NCBI GenBank assembly: GCA_947086625.1 | Contig: CAMTZV010000155.1 | Span: 1-5,255 of the forward strand | Reading direction: 5' to 3' | DNA length: 5,255 nt | Source: an uncultured bacterium | GTDB taxonomy: Bacteria; Bacillota; Clostridia; Lachnospirales; Lachnospiraceae | In this document: in pieces, positions 1 to 5,255 of the stretch | How the letters are laid out: each line of letters starts with the position of its first letter | How positions within the stretch are numbered: the stretch's first letter is position 1 | The notes under the pieces: generated by a model | Seen by the model: only the letters and a program-made list of their open reading frames with translations | What the model was told of the DNA's origin: nothing | The model's database searches: none | Position numbers and translations under genes: made by a program

Positions 1-429
1 GCCCGAATCGTCCACCACGAGTATCTTTTTCTTATTATCCCCGCCGAATTTCTCCACATACGTATCGATCGCCGAAACCAGATCGTTTACGTTGATCGGC
101 CGGATAAATTTCTGCCGGATCGTCTGCGCGCCGATGACCGCCTCGATGTCGCCAAGCTCCTCGCTGCTGCCCGTCGCAAACACCGGAATGTCCAGCTCCG
201 CCGCCTGATCCTTCAGGTAGATGAGCGCCTGCGTCTTCTCCGCCAGCGTCTCGTCGGCGTAGATCAAAAGCGCACTCAATTTGTCCTGCATTTTACTGAT
301 CTCGTCGATGTCCGCTTTGACGCTCATGACCGCATAGCCGGCCTCCTCAAGCTTTTCCTTCAGGCTCAGCATAAGATAGCCCTGCGTCTCCGTGACAATC
401 AAAATCCTTTTCTGCGTCCTCGTCTCCAT
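1..429 (-). CDS. Response regulator with a degenerate receiver followed by a second receiver (3' partial)
   Basis: The first 143 residues, read from the ATG at 429-427, are in the window; the frame is open to the edge. Residues 7-127 have the alternating strand-helix pattern of a receiver domain: RILIV at the first strand, LEEAGY before the second, LSALLIY at the third, IPVFATG at the fourth, and FIRPINVNDL at the fifth. Its active site is lost: T13/E14 replace the acidic pair, A58 sits at the phospho-acceptor position (D59 is one residue later), and R110 replaces the lysine. After a short lysine-rich linker (131-135) a second receiver begins with ILVVDDSG (136-143), which has a normal acidic pair D140/D141. 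It could be a stand-alone double-receiver protein or the front of a PleD-like REC-REC-GGDEF protein; the window does not tell. It lies 66 bp after the kinase, and its second receiver is a plausible phosphate acceptor from the kinase Hpt domain. Confidence 0.88.
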   Translation of the reverse strand, partial: METRTQKRILIVTETQGYLMLSLKEKLEEAGYAVMSVKADIDEISKMQDKLSALLIYADETLAEKTQALIYLKDQAAELDIPVFATGSSEELGDIEAVIGAQTIRQKFIRPINVNDLVSAIDTYVEKFGGDNKKKILVVDDSG

Positions 430-437
430 TCCCGTTC

Positions 438-444
438 CCTCCTT
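438..444 (-). promoter_or_regulatory. Ribosome binding site of the double-receiver gene
   Basis: The minus strand reads AAGGAGG, 8 nt before the ATG at 429-427, an ideal Shine-Dalgarno sequence and spacing. It decides the start of the downstream gene. It lies directly after the 13-bp repeat array and overlaps a partial fourth repeat core. Confidence 0.85.
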
Positions 445-445
445 T

Positions 446-484
446 TCGTTCCCTTAAGTCGTTCCCTTAAGTCGTTCCCTTAAG
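446..484. repeat. Three perfect tandem copies of a 13-bp unit
   Basis: The plus-strand unit is TCGTTCCCTTAAG, at 446-458, 459-471 and 472-484 with no mismatch. In the direction of transcription it reads CTTAAGGGAACGA three times. Each unit contains the palindrome CTTAAG. The core CGTTCCCT occurs a fourth time at 433-440, overlapping the ribosome binding site of the next gene. The array fills most of the 66-bp gap between the kinase stop and the receiver-gene start. Its function is unknown; it may be slippage-generated or a protein-binding array. Confidence 0.95.
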
Positions 485-495
485 CTTCTTTCACC

Positions 496-3400
496 TCAAC
501 CGCCCTGTTCCTTCATCGTATGCAGCCGTCCGCACAGCTCGTCGGTCAGCTCCAATACCTCCATGAGCGCGACGTCCGCCACATAGCTTCTGAGCTTCTC
601 AAATCCATCCATGCACACCTCCGGTATCCGGCAGCCCTCCAGCTCCTTCATCGCCGCGTCCACCGTATCCAGATCAAAGGTATCCGCCGCGTCGTGAAGC
701 CGGTGTAAAAGCTCCTCCAGCTCCTCCTGCGGACAGCTCCTTAACGCATCATTCTGGCGTCTTGCGAACGGCTCGAGCACGGGCTTGTAAGCGCGGTATG
801 CCGCCAGAAGCCCCGGTGTCTCCCGCTCGATCGTCTCCGTATCGCCCGCGTTTCCACAGTCCTCCATGCGGTGGAACCACTCGGAAAGCTCCCGGTCACC
901 GATCATGCGTGCCGTGTTTTTCAGTGCATGAACTTCAATCGTATAATCGCGAATTAACTTTTCTGCAACACATTCCTCAATCTTTTTTGATTTTGAATCG
1001 ATGAGCTTGTAAAAATCGCCGAGCAGCTCCGTCCAGAGCTTTTCCGTGCCGCAGCAGCGGATGCCCTCCGCCTTATCGATGTTCCCGAGCGCGGGGGCCG
1101 CGATGCTGCCTGCCGCCCGCCCATCCGCAGCCGCGTTTTCCGACGCACCGCCCGGCGTCTCCTCCCCGGCCGCACCTGCCGGGGCATTGCCCGGCGCTTT
1201 CTCCGCCGGCGCGCTCCCGTGGCAGACGAGCGCGCGGGGCAGCCAGCGCTTGATCTTGCTGCAAATATCCCGCATCTCGATCGGCTTCGCCACAAAATCA
1301 TCCATGCCCGCCGCCTGGAACTTCTCACGCGCATCCATGAGCGCGTTGGCCGTCAGCGCGATGATCGGCACATTTTTGAAGTGATCACCGCCCAGCGCGC
1401 GGATGCGCCCGGTCGTCTCGATACCGTCCATCACGGGCATCATGTGATCCATAAAGATGATATGGTACTGCTTCTGCTGCACCATCTGCAGCGCCCGTTT
1501 TCCGCTGTCCGCCGTGTCAATATGCATATGAAGCGGCTCCAAAAGCCCCGTTGCCACCTTTAAATTCATCTCGTTGTCGTCCACAATCAGGACAAGGGCA
1601 TCCGGCGCGGTAAAGTTTGCGTACTCCTCGCTCTCCGTTATCTCCGTCATTGATTCATGATTTAAGATCTGGCAAAAATTCAGGGTGTACAGCGGTTTGT
1701 TTACCTTTTTTGCGTCAGGAAGTGCATTCTCCTCCAGCAGCGGGTTTAAGAGCACACAGATCTCCCCGAGCGCTTCCCGCCTGCCTGCGATGGCATGGGA
1801 GAGCGATTTTTCCGTCTGTGCATCCAGAAACAGGAAATCGACCGCGCGCTGCGGCAGGCCGTCCGCACCGTTTTCCTCCAAAACGACGCCAAACTGGCCG
1901 CAGAGCCGTGCGAGCTGTTCCCGCAGAAGCCCCTCCGCAAAGCTTCCGCCCACATGCACCGCCTTGCGCTCACGCAGCGCCGCCGCAGGTGTTTTGTCCT
2001 CGCACTTCTGATGAATGTTAAAGTAGAACTCGCTGCCCTCGCCGTAGGTGCTGCGCACGCCGATGCTGCCGCCCATCAGCTCCACGAGCTGCTTTGAGAT
2101 CGAAAGCCCCAGCCCCGTGCCCTCTTTATTATGGTTTTTCTTGCTGTCTACCTGCGAAAACGATGCGAAGAGCTTTCCGATATCCTCCTCACGGATGCCC
2201 TGCCCGCTGTCCTTCACCGAGACGAGCAGCTCCACGTCATCGCCCGCCACCTTCCCGAGGGCGATCGTCAGGCGGACAAAGCCGCTGTCGGTGAACTTGA
2301 TGGCGTTGTTTGCAATATTGATGATGATCTGGCGGATGCGCAGCGCATCGCCGTAGAGCATGTGCGGGAGCCGCTCGTCGATGTCAAAGATCAGCTCCAC
2401 ATGCTTTTCCCCGACGCGGGTAAGAAAAATCATGCCCAGGTCGCTTAACATCGACATCGGCTCGTAGGTCGCCTCCACCAGCTCGAGCTTCCCCGACTCG
2501 ATCTTTGAAAAATCCAGAATATCGTTGATAATGCCAAGCAGCGCATTTCCCGAATTTTTGATGTTGTTCAGATAGCCGACGTCCTGCGCCGGCAGGTTTT
2601 CGCGCAGCAGAATCTCCGTCATGCCCACGATGGCGTTCATCGGCGTGCGGATCTCATGGGACATGTTGGAGACAAACGCCGACTTCGCCTGATTCGCCTC
2701 CTCCGCCTGCTGCTTGAGCGCCTTCATCAGCTCGGCCTGCTCCTTTGCGCTCTTAATATAATAATAGCTCTCTGTAATATCGTTTAAGACATAGAGCTTT
2801 CCGAAATACGTGCTGTCCTCCGTGAGCATCCGGCACATCACCTCGTATACCCGTTGATCGCGCTCGAGGTTGCTGCCGTCCACAATGCAGTTGTCCAGCT
2901 CCTGCCAGATGGCGGGATGATTCGACGGCAGACCAAAGTCAAACAGCAGCTCCGCCTTTTTGTTGTAATAGATAATCTGGTTATCACTGTCCAAAACGAT
3001 CAGCGCGTCCGTCTGTTCATCCACCGCCATATCCTTCGCCATCGAGACCACGTTCAGAAGACGGTCCTTAAACAGTGCCGAAGCCAGAATCAGCGTGCTG
3101 ATCAAAAACGCCGGAAGCGTCGTATCGTATCCCCTCGTCTTTCCCGAGACAAAGAGCATCAGTCCCGCAAACATAACAATCATGATGACGGAAAGCTTGA
3201 TGACCTGCCTGCGCTGCAGCTCGCTCTTGATGACGAGATACCGCCGGACGCACGCCGCCTGCATGACGACAAGATAAACGACCGCGGCGGCATTGTAGAC
3301 GAGATACATAGGGCCGTGCCCGAGCACAAGATGCGGAAACAGCCCGCTGTTCACAAACCGAATGTCGGAATAATAAAGCCTTTGCTGCTGGCAGGTGAGC

Positions 3401-3729
3401 ACGAGCAGCGTATTCAGCAGATGGAAGCAGGTCAATACCAGGACCACAAATCGCGGCAGCCGGATTTTACAGAATTCCATGATAAACAAAAACATCATAA
3501 GTATGACGAACGGCTTTCCGAAATATGTAAACTGAACCGCCCGCAGCGCCTCCTGCTTTGTATGCGCCGTCAGCTCAAACAGATAGCCCACAAAGTTGGC
3601 GAGCAGCGCCACAAGCATAATCAGCATAATCTGCTGCTGCTTTGACACCCGCTGCTCGAGCACATGGACGATCGTCACGAACAGCACCAAAAGCCCGATA
3701 TACTGAATCACGATTAAAAATGTATGCAT
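496..3729 (-). CDS. 7TM hybrid sensor histidine kinase with PAS, HisKA, HATPase, pseudo-receiver, receiver and Hpt domains
   Basis: A membrane sensor kinase with an internal phosphorelay. Seven hydrophobic segments lie at about 4-24, 33-53, 68-86, 92-112, 141-160, 176-195 and 205-221, matching the N-terminal 7TM region known from histidine kinases. A PAS-like domain (about 238-320) and a short helical linker (about 322-350) follow. HisKA carries H358 in SHEIRTPMN. The HATPase shows the N box (N471, N475 in NIANNAIKFT), the G1 box DSGQGI (507-512) and the G2 box GTGLGLS (537-543). A receiver-like region at 588-690 lacks the acidic pair. The true receiver (711-828) has D717/D718, phospho-acceptor D761, T793 and K815. 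An Ala/Gly/Pro-rich linker (about 838-885) leads to an Hpt domain with H934 in HALKNTAR. The last 80-90 residues are helical and acidic, of unknown role. The start is set by the AGGAGG 5 nt upstream. A terminal Hpt predicts transfer to a separate receiver, and the next gene is a candidate. The stimulus is unknown. Confidence 0.97.
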   Translation of the reverse strand: MHTFLIVIQYIGLLVLFVTIVHVLEQRVSKQQQIMLIMLVALLANFVGYLFELTAHTKQEALRAVQFTYFGKPFVILMMFLFIMEFCKIRLPRFVVLVLTCFHLLNTLLVLTCQQQRLYYSDIRFVNSGLFPHLVLGHGPMYLVYNAAAVVYLVVMQAACVRRYLVIKSELQRRQVIKLSVIMIVMFAGLMLFVSGKTRGYDTTLPAFLISTLILASALFKDRLLNVVSMAKDMAVDEQTDALIVLDSDNQIIYYNKKAELLFDFGLPSNHPAIWQELDNCIVDGSNLERDQRVYEVMCRMLTEDSTYFGKLYVLNDITESYYYIKSAKEQAELMKALKQQAEEANQAKSAFVSNMSHEIRTPMNAIVGMTEILLRENLPAQDVGYLNNIKNSGNALLGIINDILDFSKIESGKLELVEATYEPMSMLSDLGMIFLTRVGEKHVELIFDIDERLPHMLYGDALRIRQIIINIANNAIKFTDSGFVRLTIALGKVAGDDVELLVSVKDSGQGIREEDIGKLFASFSQVDSKKNHNKEGTGLGLSISKQLVELMGGSIGVRSTYGEGSEFYFNIHQKCEDKTPAAALRERKAVHVGGSFAEGLLREQLARLCGQFGVVLEENGADGLPQRAVDFLFLDAQTEKSLSHAIAGRREALGEICVLLNPLLEENALPDAKKVNKPLYTLNFCQILNHESMTEITESEEYANFTAPDALVLIVDDNEMNLKVATGLLEPLHMHIDTADSGKRALQMVQQKQYHIIFMDHMMPVMDGIETTGRIRALGGDHFKNVPIIALTANALMDAREKFQAAGMDDFVAKPIEMRDICSKIKRWLPRALVCHGSAPAEKAPGNAPAGAAGEETPGGASENAAADGRAAGSIAAPALGNIDKAEGIRCCGTEKLWTELLGDFYKLIDSKSKKIEECVAEKLIRDYTIEVHALKNTARMIGDRELSEWFHRMEDCGNAGDTETIERETPGLLAAYRAYKPVLEPFARRQNDALRSCPQEELEELLHRLHDAADTFDLDTVDAAMKELEGCRIPEVCMDGFEKLRSYVADVALMEVLELTDELCGRLHTMKEQGG

Positions 3730-3734
3730 CCCGT

Positions 3735-3740
3735 CCTCCT
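3735..3740 (-). promoter_or_regulatory. Ribosome binding site of the hybrid histidine kinase
   Basis: On the minus strand this reads AGGAGG, a full Shine-Dalgarno match, 5 nt before the ATG at 3729-3727. It lies inside the 14-bp gap after the TAG stop of the phosphodiesterase gene. It fixes the kinase start, and the tight spacing suggests that the two genes are co-transcribed and perhaps translationally coupled. Confidence 0.85.
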
Positions 3741-3743
3741 GTC

Positions 3744-5255
3744 CTAAGCGTCGGCCGCCACGCGCGCCTCAAATTCCTTTACCGGCATCGGCTTCGCATA
3801 GTAAAAGCCCTGGATCATGTCGCAGCCGAGACTCACAAGGAAATCCACCTGCTCGCGCCGCTCGACGCCCTCCGCCACCACGCGCATATCCAGCTCCCGT
3901 GCAAGGCGGATGGCCTCCTTCACGATAACGGCTCCGCGTCCGTTCTCGTCCCCGCCGCGGAAAAACTCGCCGTCGAGCTTTAACACGTCAAGCGGGATGT
4001 CTTTCAGCGAGTTGAGCGAGGAGTAGCCCGCACCGAAATCGTCCATCGAGATGGAAAAGCCGTATACCCGAAGCTGCTTTACCGTGTTGATGAGAACGTC
4101 CTTATCGTCAAAAAACGCGCTCTCCGTCACCTCCAGCTCGATGTGCTCGTGCTTTGGCCCATAGCTGTCCACGAGCCGGCTGATGTGCTCCGCCAGCCCC
4201 TCAAGCGCAAAGTGCGCCCGCGAGACGTTGACGGAAACCGGGACGATCTTTTTCCCCTGCACCCGCCACTCCGCCAGCAGTCTGGACACCTGCGAAATCA
4301 TGAAGTCGTCGAGCTTTTTGATAAAGCCGTTCGCCTCAAAGATCGGGACAAAGCGCCCCGGAAGGATCATCCCCTTCTCGGGGCTCATCCAGCGCACGAG
4401 TGCCTCCGCGCCGACGAGCCGGTCGTCCGCGGGCGCGTATTTTGGCTGGAAATACACCTGGAATTCCCCGGCGGAGAGCGCCGCGTCCATGTGGTTTTCC
4501 ACCCACAGCTCCCAGCTCTGGTCGGCCAGCAGCGCCTTGTCAAAGAAAAAGATCTGCTCCGCCTCGCTGTGATTCGCACTCTGCGCGGAATTCGCGTAGT
4601 GAAACAGCTGGTCAATATCCACGTCCCGCCGCCTGCCAAGCCAATTCCCCTTCTCCGAGACAACGGGAAGTGCGATGCACACCCCTGCATGGAAATGGAG
4701 CTTTCGCTCCGGCTGTAAGCCCGCCAGCTCCGCCATGAGCGCGCGCAGCCTGCGGTAGCAGTAATCCTTCCACGCCTCCATGTCCGCACCCTCGCACCGG
4801 AAGATCAGACCGAAATCGGCGCCCCCGTAATGCCCGAACAACTCGAAGCGCCCCATGCGCGCCTGCAGAAAGCTGTCCACACACGTGAGAAGCTCCTCCC
4901 CCTGGCTGCTTCCGTAGCAGGAGAGATAGTTCGCATAGCGCTCCATGTGCAGATTCACCACCGCATACGCCTTGCGCCCGTTCATGATTCGCCCGAGCAT
5001 TTTTGACGCAAAGCTCTGGAAATAGAGCCAGTTATGCCCGCCGGTCACGGAATCCATATACAAAAGCTTCGTCACCTGCCGCTGCATTCGGATGTTCGCA
5101 ACCGTGTTGACAAACAGGAAAACAAGCGGAATGAGCATCATGACGATCGCCACGATGCCGAGCACCATCGCGTAGATCACGTCCTGCCGCTGCACCCGCA
5201 GGCTGCACTTCACATACAGGCGGTAGTCCCGCGTCATCATCGGCGCACGCATCCA
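3744..5255 (-). CDS. Membrane-anchored GGDEF-EAL protein, probable cyclic-di-GMP phosphodiesterase (5' partial)
   Basis: Predicted to hydrolyse cyclic di-GMP to pGpG at the inner face of the membrane. Residues are numbered from the ATG at 5252-5250. One strong membrane segment spans about 25-51. A GGDEF domain (about 62-215) follows, then an EAL domain (about 258-500). The EAL domain keeps the family's catalytic and metal-binding residues: E283 of EAL, N342 of VNVSR, E374 of LEVTES, D404 and D405 of DDFG, K425, E461 of AEGVE and Q481 of QGFYYAKP. The GGDEF site is degenerate: the signature reads GGADF (143-147), the metal aspartate position is N100, and the inhibitory-site RxxD reads GRFE. 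It is therefore probably not a cyclase. The frame stays open upstream of the ATG (a TGG codon, then the window edge) and no ribosome binding site is visible. The sequence before the helix resembles the end of an extracytoplasmic sensor domain, so the true start probably lies outside. The gene ends in TAG, 14 bp before the kinase ATG. Domain calls are secure; the in vivo activity is inferred. Confidence 0.95.
   Translation of the reverse strand, partial: WMRAPMMTRDYRLYVKCSLRVQRQDVIYAMVLGIVAIVMMLIPLVFLFVNTVANIRMQRQVTKLLYMDSVTGGHNWLYFQSFASKMLGRIMNGRKAYAVVNLHMERYANYLSCYGSSQGEELLTCVDSFLQARMGRFELFGHYGGADFGLIFRCEGADMEAWKDYCYRRLRALMAELAGLQPERKLHFHAGVCIALPVVSEKGNWLGRRRDVDIDQLFHYANSAQSANHSEAEQIFFFDKALLADQSWELWVENHMDAALSAGEFQVYFQPKYAPADDRLVGAEALVRWMSPEKGMILPGRFVPIFEANGFIKKLDDFMISQVSRLLAEWRVQGKKIVPVSVNVSRAHFALEGLAEHISRLVDSYGPKHEHIELEVTESAFFDDKDVLINTVKQLRVYGFSISMDDFGAGYSSLNSLKDIPLDVLKLDGEFFRGGDENGRGAVIVKEAIRLARELDMRVVAEGVERREQVDFLVSLGCDMIQGFYYAKPMPVKEFEARVAADA

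Noticed and set aside
433..484. CRISPR-like array
   Set aside because: The 13-bp units are directly tandem with no spacers, and no cas gene is present.
446..495. Possible terminator or attenuator hairpin in the kinase-receiver gap
   Set aside because: The only inverted repeats are 6-bp CTTAAG palindromes and a neighbouring AAGCTT. There is no GC-rich stem followed by a U-run, so a terminator is not supported.
1617..2021. Overlapping plus-strand open frames opposite the pseudo-receiver region
   Set aside because: The products are Arg/Pro/Ser/Ala-rich without domain signatures. They exist because stop codons are rare in the GC-rich complementary strand.
2854..3645. Long plus-strand open frame of 263 codons opposite the kinase sensor region
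   Set aside because: It lies wholly antisense to the 7TM-PAS coding region. Its product is rich in His, Gln, Arg and Asp with no recognisable domain, as expected from the complement of hydrophobic codons, and no convincing ribosome binding site was noted.
4143..4718. Plus-strand open frame of 191 codons opposite the GGDEF-EAL gene
   Set aside because: It is antisense to well-conserved EAL coding sequence, the product is Arg/Pro/His-rich with no motif, and it is best explained as a shadow of a GC-rich gene.
4608..5069. Active diguanylate cyclase
   Set aside because: The GGADF signature and Asn in place of the metal-binding Asp argue against catalysis, so the protein is called a phosphodiesterase instead.

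Overview
The window is a stretch of a tightly packed signalling operon, with all genes on the minus strand and read from high to low coordinates. Order of transcription: a membrane-anchored GGDEF-EAL protein (5255 to 3744, 5' end cut by the window edge), a 1077-residue membrane hybrid histidine kinase (3729 to 496), and the first 143 codons of a protein that starts with two receiver-type domains (429 to 1, 3' end cut by the window edge). Gaps are 14 bp and 66 bp. Each of the two starts inside the window has a strong AGGAGG-type Shine-Dalgarno sequence, and no terminator or promoter is evident between the genes.

The organism is most likely a moderately GC-rich member of the Clostridia, probably Lachnospiraceae or a relative. 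This rests on the purine-rich ribosome binding sites, the 7TM-PAS-HisKA-HATPase-REC-Hpt architecture and the style of the degenerate GGDEF-EAL protein, all familiar from gut Firmicutes. No phylogenetic marker is present, so this is an inference.

How the genes may work together: the kinase contains all the conserved residues of an internal phosphorelay (HisKA H358, receiver D761, Hpt H934). A kinase ending in Hpt needs a further receiver, and the next gene encodes one: its first receiver is degenerate, but a second begins with an intact acidic pair just before the window ends. The upstream protein has a degenerate GGDEF site (GGADF) and an EAL domain with every catalytic residue intact, so it should be a cyclic-di-GMP phosphodiesterase. 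The operon thus seems to join a multistep phosphorelay to c-di-GMP breakdown at the membrane. What the third protein does past its receivers is outside the window.

The most unusual non-coding element is a perfect three-copy 13-bp tandem repeat in the gap between the kinase and the receiver gene, directly upstream of the latter's ribosome binding site. There are no RNA genes, mobile elements, CRISPR arrays or gene-free stretches above 300 bp.
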